From: Egicoccus halophilus
GTDB taxonomy: Bacteria; Actinomycetota; Nitriliruptoria; Nitriliruptorales; Nitriliruptoraceae
Assembly: GCF_004300825.1 (NCBI RefSeq)
Contig: NZ_CP036250.1
Location: 2,722,001-2,786,000, forward strand
Direction of reading: 5' to 3'
DNA length: 64,000 nt
In this document: one piece after another, positions 17,760-25,889 of the stretch
How positions within the stretch are numbered: the first letter of the stretch is position 1
Layout of the letters: each line of letters starts with the position of its first letter
The notes under the pieces: generated by a model
What the model saw: only the letters and a program-made list of their open reading frames with translations
Databases searched by the model: none
What the model was told of the DNA's origin: nothing
Program-made: the position numbers and the translations under genes

Positions 17760-18635
17760 ATGGCCATCTTCCGCACCCAGCCCTTCCTCCCGACCGCCTT
17801 CCACGACGACGCGACCCTCGACCTCGACGGGCAGTCCGCCCTCGCCGCGACCACGGCGGCCGCCGGCGTCGACGGGGTCGCCGTGCTCGGGACGGGGAGC
17901 GGGGAGCCCGGTGCGCTGCGCCTCGAGGAGGTCGCCGACGTGGTCGCGGCCACCCGACGCGGCGCGGCGGGACTGCCGGTCGCGGTCGGACTGGCGTCGA
18001 CCGGCCCGGGGGCACTGCCCATGGCCCGTGCGGCCGCCTCGGCCGGCGCCGACCTGCTCGTCGCGGCCGTCCCGGCGGGCGCGGACCGGGGCGAGGCGCT
18101 GACCGCCGTGGCGGAGCTCGGCGTGCCGCTGTGGTTGCACCACGTCCCCGCGGTCACCGGCGCCCGACTCGACGCACCGGCCCTGCTCGCCCTCGCCGAG
18201 GACCTCGGGGCGGGTGCGGTGGTCGTGGAGGCCGCACCGCCCGGTGACCTCGTGGCCGGGATCGCCGGCGAGGGCCGTCCCGCGACGCTCGGCGGACTGG
18301 CCGGTCTGTTCCTGCCCGAGGAGGTCGAGGCCGGCGCACTCGGCACCACCGCCGGCTCGGCCGTCCCGGAGCGTCTGGGTGCGCTCGCCTCCCGCTACCG
18401 CGCGGAGGACCCCGCGGCCGCCTGGGACGCCTACCTGGAGCTGCTGCCATGGCTGCGGCTGGAGGTCGGCAGCCCCGGCCTGCGGGTGCGCAAGGAAGCC
18501 TGGCGACAGCGTGGCGTGCTCGGCTCCGCCCGGGTACGCGAGGGGACGCCGCTGGGCACCGCCACCAAGATCGCGGTGACGCGACGCCTGCGACAGGTGG
18601 GTGTCGAGGTGCGTGCGCCCTACCCCGGCGCGTGA
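17760..18635 (+). CDS. DapA-like (DHDPS/NAL superfamily) protein without catalytic residues
   Basis: The 291-residue protein matches the TIM-barrel pattern of dihydrodipicolinate synthase (GVDGVAVLGTGSGEP, LPVAVGLAS). The usual GTTGE motif is GTGSGE. The catalytic Tyr position reads LHHVP (residues 126-130) and the Schiff-base Lys position reads VVVEA (154-158), so both key residues appear to be lost. It is therefore probably not an aldolase or DHDPS. It is divergent from the solute-binding protein and 25 bases upstream of a GNAT gene. Assignment to the superfamily is fair, function unknown. Confidence 0.7.
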   Translation: MAIFRTQPFLPTAFHDDATLDLDGQSALAATTAAAGVDGVAVLGTGSGEPGALRLEEVADVVAATRRGAAGLPVAVGLASTGPGALPMARAAASAGADLLVAAVPAGADRGEALTAVAELGVPLWLHHVPAVTGARLDAPALLALAEDLGAGAVVVEAAPPGDLVAGIAGEGRPATLGGLAGLFLPEEVEAGALGTTAGSAVPERLGALASRYRAEDPAAAWDAYLELLPWLRLEVGSPGLRVRKEAWRQRGVLGSARVREGTPLGTATKIAVTRRLRQVGVEVRAPYPGA

Positions 18636-18660
18636 GCCCACGCCGCCCACAGGAGGCACC

Positions 18661-19485
18661 GTGACCCCCGAGTCCGACCCGGTCGATCCCGACGCGGTCC
18701 TACCGAGCCCGCCCGGGACCGGCGCCTCCGACGCCGAAGCGGTCGAGCCGCCGCTCGACCACGACGCGGTCGCTCCGGACGCCTGGCACCGCCGGGTCGA
18801 GTTGCGCGACGGCACCGCGGTACTCATCCGCCAGATCCGCCCCGAGGACCGCGACCGGCTGGCGGCCGGCTTCGCGGAGCTCTCCCCCGCATCGCGCTAC
18901 CTGCGCTTCCACAGCGCCGTCGACGAGCTGTCCGAGGAGCAGCTGACCTACCTGACCGAGGTCGACCACGTCGACCACGAGGCCCTCGTCGCCGTCGACC
19001 TCGACCGCCCGGAACGGGCCGGGGTCGGCGTCGCCCGCTACGTGCGCGAGCCCTACGAACGTGAGACCGCCGAAGCCGCCATCACGGTCGCCGACGCCTA
19101 CCACGGCCAGGGGGCCGGCACCCTGCTGTTGGGAGCACTGGCCGCCCGCGCCCGCGCCAATGGCGTGCGGGTGTTCCGCAACTACGTGCTGGCGGGCAAC
19201 CACGCCATGCTGGAGGTGTTCGACCACCTCGGCGCCCGACGCGAACGCGAGAACGAGCAACTGTGGCGCGTGGACCTGCCGCTGCCCGAGGACCTCGACG
19301 AACTCGCCGACTCGGCTCCCGGTCGGGCCTTCGCCGCGGCGGCGCGCGGACATCGACACCTCGTGAGCCTGTTCCCGCCGATCTGGAGCCGCATCAAGGG
19401 CCGTCGACGCGACCGGGAGGACGATCGCCGTGAGCTCGAGGCCGTGCGCGACGACGTGGACCCGTGGCTCGATCCCGACGGCTAA
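18661..19485 (+). CDS. GNAT-family N-acetyltransferase
   Basis: The 274-residue protein has an acidic, proline-rich N-terminal tail of about 45 residues and then a GNAT domain (VLIRQIRPEDRDRL, acetyl-CoA loop YHGQGAGTLLLGALAARA, FRNYVLAGNHAMLEVF). This form resembles the stand-alone acetyltransferases related to Pat-type lysine acetyltransferases, but no cAMP-binding domain is seen. GTG 18661 follows AGGAGG at five bases. It starts 25 bases after the DapA-like gene and is probably cotranscribed with it. Confidence 0.82.
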   Translation: MTPESDPVDPDAVLPSPPGTGASDAEAVEPPLDHDAVAPDAWHRRVELRDGTAVLIRQIRPEDRDRLAAGFAELSPASRYLRFHSAVDELSEEQLTYLTEVDHVDHEALVAVDLDRPERAGVGVARYVREPYERETAEAAITVADAYHGQGAGTLLLGALAARARANGVRVFRNYVLAGNHAMLEVFDHLGARRERENEQLWRVDLPLPEDLDELADSAPGRAFAAAARGHRHLVSLFPPIWSRIKGRRRDREDDRRELEAVRDDVDPWLDPDG

Positions 19486-19494
19486 CGTCCGCGC

Positions 19495-20133
19495 GTGCCC
19501 GCCCTCGTCCTCCGTCCCGAGCTGCGCCGCCGGCTGCCACGCCTGCTGCTCGGCCTCGTGCTGTGCGGGCTCGGCATCGCCGTCATGGTGGCGGCCGACC
19601 TCGGGCTCGGCCCCTGGGACGTGCTCCACCAGGGGCTGTCCCGCCTGAGCGGCATCCCGATCGGGACCGTCGGGATCCTCGTGGGCCTGCTGGTGCTCGT
19701 CGCCTGGCTGCCGTTGCGGGAGCGTCCGGGCCTGGGCACCGTGCTCAACGTGCTGGTCATCGGCGTGGTGATCGACGTCACCCTGCTGGTGCTGACGACC
19801 CCCGCCGCACTGTGGCAGCGGTGGGTGCTGATGCTCGCCGGACCGGTCCTGTTCGGGATCGGCTCGGGCTACTACATCGGCGCCGGTCTCGGCTCGGGGC
19901 CACGCGACGGCATCATGACCGGCCTGGCACGACGCGGCCTGCCGGTCGGGCTGGTGCGGGCCGGCCTGGAGCTGAGCGTGCTCGCCCTGGGCTGGCTGCT
20001 CGGCGGCACCGTCGGCGCCGGCACACTGGTCTTCGCGCTCGGCATCGGTCCGCTGGTGCACCTCGCCCTGCCGCGGCTCGCCCTGCCCGACGTCGATCCG
20101 GCGCCACCAGAGGGCACCCGCTCCGCGCGCTGA
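19495..20133 (+). CDS. YczE/YyaS-like integral membrane protein
   Basis: The 212-residue protein has about five to six membrane helices and the conserved YczE pattern: GLGPWDVLHQGLS in the first loop and GLGSGPRDGIMTGL in the second. It follows the GNAT gene by nine bases and is likely in the same operon. The family has no firm function. Its stop codon lies at the first unit of a 28-bp tandem repeat. Confidence 0.8.
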   Translation: MPALVLRPELRRRLPRLLLGLVLCGLGIAVMVAADLGLGPWDVLHQGLSRLSGIPIGTVGILVGLLVLVAWLPLRERPGLGTVLNVLVIGVVIDVTLLVLTTPAALWQRWVLMLAGPVLFGIGSGYYIGAGLGSGPRDGIMTGLARRGLPVGLVRAGLELSVLALGWLLGGTVGAGTLVFALGIGPLVHLALPRLALPDVDPAPPEGTRSAR

Positions 20134-20137
20134 CGCG

Positions 20138-20277
20138 CAGAATTCGGGCCGGCCGCGCTGGCGCTCAGAATCCGAGCCGGCCGCGCTGACGCTCAGAATC
20201 CGAGCCGGCCGCGCTGACGCTCAGAATCCGAGCCGGCCGCGCTGACGCTCAGAATCCGAGCCGGCCGCGCTGACGCT
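20138..20277. repeat. 28-bp tandem repeat, five copies
   Basis: A CAGAAT core recurs at 20138, 20166, 20194, 20222 and 20250, exactly 28 bases apart; the first unit is slightly diverged (CAGAATTCGGG) and the rest are identical. Each unit contains GCCGGC. The array fills the space between two convergent genes, and GCTGACGCTCAG at its edges supplies the stop codons. Confidence 0.95.
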
Positions 20278-21647
20278 CAGCGGCAGAGCCCGGCGATCGT
20301 CGGGTACGGGTTGACCCACGCCCCGTCGATCCGACGTCCCAGGTGGAGGTGCGGTGGCGTGGTACGGGCGTTGCCCGTGTTGCCCACGGTCCCGATCTGC
20401 TCGCCCGCCGCCACCGTGGTGCCCACCGTCAGGTCCTCGGCGATCGTGTCGAGGTGGGCGTTGTACCACTCGCTGCCGTCGGCGGTCCGGTACGTGACGG
20501 TGACGCCGCCCAGGCTCGTCGGCGAGTCGGCCGGGTTCACCCGCACGACCGTGCCCTCGGCGATGGCCACCACGGCCACGCCACGGTCGGCGAACATGTC
20601 GGTGCCCTCGTGCGTCCGGCCACCCGAGCGGGGGTAGCCCCAGTCGTTGCTGAAGTCGCGGTTGGCCACCGCACCCTCCACCGGACAGAAGCCACCGGCG
20701 ACCGACGGGCCGCCGAGGCTCCGGCCGAGGACGGCCGCCGCCATCTCCCGCTCCCGACGCTCGGCGTCCTCGGCCAGGCGTCGCTCGACGAGTTCGACCT
20801 GCAGCTCGGCGCGGCGCACATCGACCCGCGCCAGCAGGTCGGTGGTCTGCTCGGCGTCGGCCTGGAGCCCGGCGAGGACCTCACGCTGCCGCAGCTCCGC
20901 CTGCTCGATCTCGGCGGTGAGCGCGGCCTCCTGCGCCTGCAGGTCCTCGACCCACGCGAGGGTGTCGGCCGCCTCGGTCGCGGCCTGCGTCGCCCGGCTG
21001 CGTGCCCGGGCCGCGTCACGTTCCTGGGTCGTACGACGCTCGCGCAGGGCGAACACCTGCTGGACGGTGGACTCCTGGGTGTCCACGACCACCTTGAGCT
21101 GCTTGAGGCCGACGGCGAAGCTGTTGGGATCCTCGGCGCGACGCAGCACCTCGATGACCATGGCGCCGCGCGTGGCACCCGCCGTGCCGTACTTGAACGT
21201 CTCGACGAGCTGCTGGGTCAACAGCTGCTCCTCGTCCAACAGTCGCTGGCGGGTGCGCTCGAGCGCACGTTCACGACGCCGGTGCTCGGCCTCCGCGGTG
21301 CGCTGCGCCCGCTCGGCCTCCTCGCGTGCCACCTCGGCCAGCGCGACCTGTCCCTCGGCGGCGCGGAGCCGCCCCCGTGCGTCGTCGAGCTGGAGTGCGA
21401 GCTGCGCGAGCTCCTCCTCGGCGGCCAGCAGGTCCTCGTGGACCCGGCCGAGTTCCGAGCTCAGGTCCCCCGCCTCCTCGTCGGCCTCACCCAGCTCGCG
21501 CGCGACCTCGTCACTGGTGCGCGAGTCGCCGCTGCGGCCGTCGTCACGCGGTTGCGCCGCAGCCGTCGTGGGCACCACGACGAGTACCGCCGCGACCGCG
21601 GCGACGGCACGCAGACGCCGCCGGGACGGATGACGACGGAGGGACAC
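20277..21647 (-). CDS. M23-family peptidase with N-terminal coiled coil (EnvC/NlpD-like)
   Basis: This 456-residue protein has a signal segment ending near TTAAAQ, a long coiled coil rich in Ala, Glu and Arg (about residues 45-310), then a LytM/M23 domain with zinc motifs HEGTDMFAD and HLHLG. Such proteins act outside the membrane on peptidoglycan or activate amidases during division. GTG 21647 has AAGGA upstream. Both zinc motifs are intact, so it could be an active endopeptidase, unlike the degenerate EnvC. Confidence 0.88.
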   Translation of the reverse strand: MSLRRHPSRRRLRAVAAVAAVLVVVPTTAAAQPRDDGRSGDSRTSDEVARELGEADEEAGDLSSELGRVHEDLLAAEEELAQLALQLDDARGRLRAAEGQVALAEVAREEAERAQRTAEAEHRRRERALERTRQRLLDEEQLLTQQLVETFKYGTAGATRGAMVIEVLRRAEDPNSFAVGLKQLKVVVDTQESTVQQVFALRERRTTQERDAARARSRATQAATEAADTLAWVEDLQAQEAALTAEIEQAELRQREVLAGLQADAEQTTDLLARVDVRRAELQVELVERRLAEDAERREREMAAAVLGRSLGGPSVAGGFCPVEGAVANRDFSNDWGYPRSGGRTHEGTDMFADRGVAVVAIAEGTVVRVNPADSPTSLGGVTVTYRTADGSEWYNAHLDTIAEDLTVGTTVAAGEQIGTVGNTGNARTTPPHLHLGRRIDGAWVNPYPTIAGLCR

Positions 21648-21764
21648 GGGCGTCCTTCGCTTGCTCGAGTCGACGCGTGCGGCGGTCACGGCACGGTGGG
21701 CGACGACCGTGGACCGGCACGGTACCGCCCGCCCCCCGACACGTCGGCCATTGGCGTGCGCCAC

Positions 21765-23156
21765 TCAAGTACGTTCGCGGGCCGCGGGCAACAGCAGACA
21801 GGCGGCCGAACCGACGGGATCGAGGTGCAGCGACAGCTCGCCCCCCTCCGCGGCGACCAGCGCACGCGCCAACGGCAGGCCCCGACCCCCCGCCCCGAGG
21901 CCCCGCTCCGCCTCCCGTGTCCCCGGACGCGCTCCTGCGGAGCCGGACCGTCCGCCTCGCCGCACCTCCTCGGACGTCGTCGTGCCGCGGGTCGCCGGGG
22001 CGCCGCCGCCCGGCCCCGGTGTCCGGAGCCCCTCGTCGAGCACACACAGGCGGACCGTTCCGCGTGGCTCGCTCGGCAGCGCCGGGGCGAGCCGCACCGT
22101 CACCCGGCCCCGAGCGTGCCGCAACGCGTTGTCCAGCAGCACCTGCAGCGCCTGGCCGACCGCGCCCGGGCGCGCCCGCACCAACGGGACCGGCAACGCC
22201 TCGAAGACCACCTCGCGCCCCTGCTGGGCGGCCAGGTCCTCCCAGGCCGGTAGGCGCTCCCGGACGAGCTCCGTCAGGTCGAGATCCCCCGCAGCGGCAT
22301 CTGGCCGGGTCAGCGCCACCAGCTCCTCGATGGTGGCCTCCAGCCGATCGGCCTCCTCGAGTGCCGCGTCGACCGAGGGGCCGGGAGCTCCGACCGCGAG
22401 CGACTCCAGATGCAGCCGCAGGGCCGTCAGCGGCGTACGGAGCTGGTGGGAGGCGTCCGCAGCGAAGGCGTTGGCCCGATCCACCGATCGTCCCAGTCGG
22501 CCGGCCGTGTCGTCGAGCGCGTCGGCGATGCGGTCCGCCTCCTCGAGCCCGCTGCGCGGGGCCCGCGCCGTGAAGTCCCCCTCACCGAGGCGGGCGGCGG
22601 AGGTCGCCAGCCGTTCGAACGGCTGCGCCAAGCGGCGCCCGAGCACCCAGGCGATCGCCCCGGCCAGGGCCGCGACACCGCCGGCCACGCCGGCGATCAG
22701 CAGCCAGGCTCCCCGGACCTGGGTGCGCACCGGTGCAGCGTCCCCCGCCGCGTGCAGCAGCAGGCCCTGCCCACACACCTGGGTGGACAGCCGCATGGCC
22801 ACCGCCACCCGCTGCGGGTCCACCACCCGCCCCGGCCGACCGGCGGCCGCGTCGACCAGCTCACCGCCCAGCGCCGGCGAGCCGCCGGCCGCGGTCGTGA
22901 CCACCAGCTGCCCGTCCGTGGTCACCACGGTGAAGGCGAGCGGCAGGTCCGCGAGCTGCGCCACGCGCAACTGCAGCTCCGCGCACGTGCGCGACGAGGC
23001 GTCCAGCACGAGGGCGATCGGTTCGACGGTCCCCTGCAGCCCGTCCAGCGCCCGCTGCTCGACCAGTCCCCGCACCGCCAACGCCAACGGCAGGGCGAAG
23101 GCGAGCAGCGCCGTCAGCACCAGGGCGGCCGCCGAGACGACGAGACGATGTCTCAT
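21765..23156 (-). CDS. OmpR-system sensor histidine kinase
   Basis: The 463-residue kinase has two membrane helices flanking a small external domain of about 130 residues, a HAMP-like linker, the phospho-histidine motif ADASHQLRTPLTALR and an ATPase domain (LLDNALRHA, GRGLPLARALV). Its ATG overlaps the stop of the response regulator by four bases (ATGA), giving translational coupling. A Gly/Ser/Thr/Arg-rich insert of about 60 residues, from GLRTPGPG to GLGAGG, splits the ATPase core and is unusual, although the flanking motifs read on normally. Confidence 0.88.
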   Translation of the reverse strand: MRHRLVVSAAALVLTALLAFALPLALAVRGLVEQRALDGLQGTVEPIALVLDASSRTCAELQLRVAQLADLPLAFTVVTTDGQLVVTTAAGGSPALGGELVDAAAGRPGRVVDPQRVAVAMRLSTQVCGQGLLLHAAGDAAPVRTQVRGAWLLIAGVAGGVAALAGAIAWVLGRRLAQPFERLATSAARLGEGDFTARAPRSGLEEADRIADALDDTAGRLGRSVDRANAFAADASHQLRTPLTALRLHLESLAVGAPGPSVDAALEEADRLEATIEELVALTRPDAAAGDLDLTELVRERLPAWEDLAAQQGREVVFEALPVPLVRARPGAVGQALQVLLDNALRHARGRVTVRLAPALPSEPRGTVRLCVLDEGLRTPGPGGGAPATRGTTTSEEVRRGGRSGSAGARPGTREAERGLGAGGRGLPLARALVAAEGGELSLHLDPVGSAACLLLPAARERT

Positions 23157-23914
23157 GCGTCCGCGTCCGAGCTCGGCCCAGACCCCGCCGCCGGGCCGCC
23201 GGCCAGGCCCGTCTCCTCCGAGGCCAGCTCGAAACGCAGACCCACCCCCCGGACCGTGGTGACGTAGCGGGGGTCGGCCGGATCGTCGCCCAGCTTGCGC
23301 CGCAACGACGAGACGTGGACGTCGATGGTCTTGGACGCACCCATCCAGCGGGTGTCCCACACCTCCCGGGCCAGCTCCTCGCGGGTCACCACGCTGCCGG
23401 CACGGGCGACCAGCAACGCCAACAGGTCGAACTCCTTGGGCGAGAGGTCGAGCTCCCGCCCGCCCCGCCAGGCCCGTCGACCGGCGACGTCCACCCGCAC
23501 GTCGCGGACGACCAGCTCCTCGGCCAGGCGCGGGCGGGCCGCGGCCGCCCGGCGCAACAGGGCACGCAGACGCGCCTGCAGCTCCGCCAGACGGAACGGC
23601 TTGGTGACGTAGTCGTCCGCGCCGGCGTCGAGCCCGACGACGACCTCCGTCTCCGTGGTCCGGGCGGTCAGCACCAGGATGGGGAGGTCCGCCCCGAGAT
23701 CGCGTCGCAGCCGTCGACACACCTCGACGCCGTCGATGTCCGGCAGTCCCAGGTCGAGCACGACCGCGTCCGCCGCGCGTGCCGCCGTCAGCGCCTCACG
23801 TCCGGTGGCGACCCGCACGACCTCGTGTCCGGACGCGGACAGCGCCGCGACCAGCGGCCGTGCGATGCCGTCGTCGTCCTCGACCAACAGGACCCGTGCC
23901 GGAATGTCGTGCAA
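23153..23914 (-). CDS. OmpR/PhoB-family response regulator
   Basis: The 253-residue regulator has a receiver (LLVEDDDG, phospho-Asp in AVVLDLGLPD, Lys in YVTKPFRL) and a C-terminal winged helix (LSPKEFDLLALLVARAG, TIDVHVSSLRRKLG, VRGVGLRFE). The start is a TTG at 23914; GGGAGGGG upstream supports it and no ATG or GTG precedes the receiver. It is divergent from an HtrA gene, a layout often seen for envelope-stress systems, so HtrA could be a target; that is inference. Confidence 0.9.
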   Translation of the reverse strand: MHDIPARVLLVEDDDGIARPLVAALSASGHEVVRVATGREALTAARAADAVVLDLGLPDIDGVEVCRRLRRDLGADLPILVLTARTTETEVVVGLDAGADDYVTKPFRLAELQARLRALLRRAAAARPRLAEELVVRDVRVDVAGRRAWRGGRELDLSPKEFDLLALLVARAGSVVTREELAREVWDTRWMGASKTIDVHVSSLRRKLGDDPADPRYVTTVRGVGLRFELASEETGLAGGPAAGSGPSSDADA

Positions 23915-24142
23915 CGCCCCTCCCCTCCCGGGTGTCGTGGCCGCCAGCCTACGGCTGCACCCACGGGGGGACCGTCGCGCACGCCACCGCTCGGGCGGTG
24001 CTCACCGGCCCTTGCCGAATCCTTACCCGGCGCCGGGGCCGTCTTCACCCGGCCCTTCCTACCGTTGCTCCCACGTCGACCGCCCGCCCGTCGGCACCCG
24101 ACCACCGGCCTCGGCCCGCCCACCCGCCCAGGAGCTCCCCCC

Positions 24143-25396
24143 GTGGACCTCGACACCACCACCCGCACCGGCGGCCGCGCCGACGCCCCACCTCCCCCGA
24201 CCTCGCCGGCCCCCGTCCCGCCCTCCGGGGACCTCGGCTCCGGGGACACCGGCTCCGGCGACACCGGCTCCGGCCACACCGGGGGCCTGCCCCCGACGCC
24301 GCCCACCGTCGCGCCCGCCGCCGCGCCCACCCCCCGCCTGCGGGGACGCCAGCTTCTCGCCGTCGCCCTCGCCGGCGCGGTCGGCGCCGGTGCCGTCGTC
24401 GTCCCCGCACAACTGCTCGACGACACCTCGGCCTCGACGGTCGGCGCCGCGACCGCCGCCGCGTCGAGCGCGCCCGCCCTGAACTCGAGCAGCCTCGTCG
24501 GCGGCATCGCCCAGCAGGTCTCCCCGTCGGTCGCACGCGTCGACGCCACCGGCCCGATGGGCACCAGCGCCGGCTCCGCCGTGGTCTACCGCGCCGACGG
24601 CGTGCTGGTCACCAACCACCACGTCGTCGCCAACGCCGCCCAGGTCGGCGTCACCCTGCCCGACGGCGAACGCCACACCGCCGAGGTCGTCGGCAGCGAC
24701 CCCAGCTCCGACCTCGCCGTCCTGCGCGTCGAGGCGACCGACCTGCCCGTGCCCGTCTGGGCCGACGCCGACCACCTCCCCGGCGTCGGGGACACCGCCG
24801 TCGCCATCGGCTCCCCGTTCGGCCTCGACGGCTCGGTCACCGCCGGCATCGTCAGCGCCCTCGGACGCACCGTCGCCACCAGCGGGGCCAGCCTCGTCGA
24901 CCTGCTCCAGACCGACGCCGCCATCAACCCCGGCAACTCCGGCGGGGCGCTCGTCGACGGCGAGGCCCGCGTGATCGGCGTCAACACCGCCATCGCCAGC
25001 AGCGGCGGCGGCAACGAGGGCATCGGCTTCGCCATCCCGGCGACCACCGTGCGCAGCGTCGCCGACCAGATCCTCACCGACGGCGCCGTGCAACACGCCT
25101 TCCTCGGCGTCGTCGGCCAGACCGTCGACCCCGACATCGCCCGCCTCTACGGCCTGCCGGTCGACCGTGGCGCCGTCCTCGCCGAGGTCCCCGACGGCCC
25201 CGCCGCCGACGCCGGCCTGCAGCCCGGTGACATCGTCGTCCGACTCGACGAGCACGACGTCGCCACCATGGCCGACCTCGCCGGACGCCTCCAGCAGTAC
25301 CGCCCCGGCGACGAACTCGAGGTGACCTACCTGCGCGCCGGCGAGGAGGCCACCACCACCGTCACGCTCACCGAACGGCCCGACCGGGCCGGCTGA
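24143..25396 (+). CDS. HtrA/DegP-like serine protease with PDZ domain
   Basis: This 417-residue protein has a cytosolic Pro/Gly-rich N-terminal tail with a short repeated GSGDT motif, one membrane anchor (about residues 70-92), a trypsin-like domain with the full triad (His in TNHHVVAN, Asp in SSDLAVL, Ser in NPGNSGGALV) and a C-terminal PDZ domain (AADAGLQPGDIVVRLD). It should degrade or process proteins outside the membrane. GTG 24143 follows AGGAG. A strong terminator lies about 105 bases after its stop. Confidence 0.92.
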   Translation: MDLDTTTRTGGRADAPPPPTSPAPVPPSGDLGSGDTGSGDTGSGHTGGLPPTPPTVAPAAAPTPRLRGRQLLAVALAGAVGAGAVVVPAQLLDDTSASTVGAATAAASSAPALNSSSLVGGIAQQVSPSVARVDATGPMGTSAGSAVVYRADGVLVTNHHVVANAAQVGVTLPDGERHTAEVVGSDPSSDLAVLRVEATDLPVPVWADADHLPGVGDTAVAIGSPFGLDGSVTAGIVSALGRTVATSGASLVDLLQTDAAINPGNSGGALVDGEARVIGVNTAIASSGGGNEGIGFAIPATTVRSVADQILTDGAVQHAFLGVVGQTVDPDIARLYGLPVDRGAVLAEVPDGPAADAGLQPGDIVVRLDEHDVATMADLAGRLQQYRPGDELEVTYLRAGEEATTTVTLTERPDRAG

Positions 25397-25500
25397 CCAG
25401 ACCCGTCCGCGGCGCCTCCCACGCCGCCGGACGCGGCCGACGCACCCCACATCCCGCCGCCGGGCCCGCTCTCCACCCGGCATCCCCACGCGTCGGCCCG

Positions 25501-25532
25501 GACCCCGACCGCTCCCCCCAGCGGTCGGGGTC
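25501..25532 (+). terminator. Rho-independent terminator after HtrA
   Basis: A perfect 13-bp stem (GACCCCGACCGCT and its complement) with a CCCCCC loop is followed by a pyrimidine tract CCTTCTCTCTC. Confidence 0.8.
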
Positions 25533-25561
25533 CCTTCTCTCTCTCCCACACCATTCTCGCT

Positions 25562-25834
25562 CCACCCTCCATCGGGCCCAGAGGCCCTCTGTCCTCCCTG
25601 CCAGGGAAGACACTCCTCCATTCCACCCTCCATCGGGCCCAGAAGCCCTCTGTCCTCCCTGCCAGGGAAGACACTCCTCCATTCCACCCTCCATCGGGCC
25701 CAGAGGCCCTCTGTCCTCCCTGCCAGGGAAGACACTCCTCCATTCCACCCTCCATCGGGCCCAGAGGCCCTCTGTCCTCCCTGCCAGGGAAGACACTCCT
25801 CCATTCCACCCTCCATCGGGCCCAGAAGCTCGCC
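25562..25834. repeat. 61-bp tandem repeat, four copies plus a partial fifth
   Basis: CCACCCTCC marks unit starts at 25562, 25623, 25684, 25745 and 25806. Units are nearly identical; copies 2 and 5 carry AGAAG where the others have AGAGG. Each full unit holds two 13-base inverted repeats, CAGAGGCCCTCTG and TCCCTGCCAGGGA. No coding role is apparent. Confidence 0.95.
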
Positions 25835-25889
25835 ATCGAGTTCGCTAGCGTCGGGCGGCCCGGCGTCGGGACGCGGGTGGGAGGCACGT

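Noticed and set aside
17680-17760. TTGACA near 17688 as a -35 box for the DapA-like gene
   Set aside because: No -10 hexamer is found at 16-18 bases spacing, so a promoter cannot be supported.
20138-20277. CRISPR array
   Set aside because: The 28-bp units are contiguous with no unique spacers and no cas genes.
25562-25834. CRISPR array or protein repeat
   Set aside because: The 61-bp units are uniform with no variable spacer. The period is not a multiple of three, so no repeated peptide is kept in one frame.
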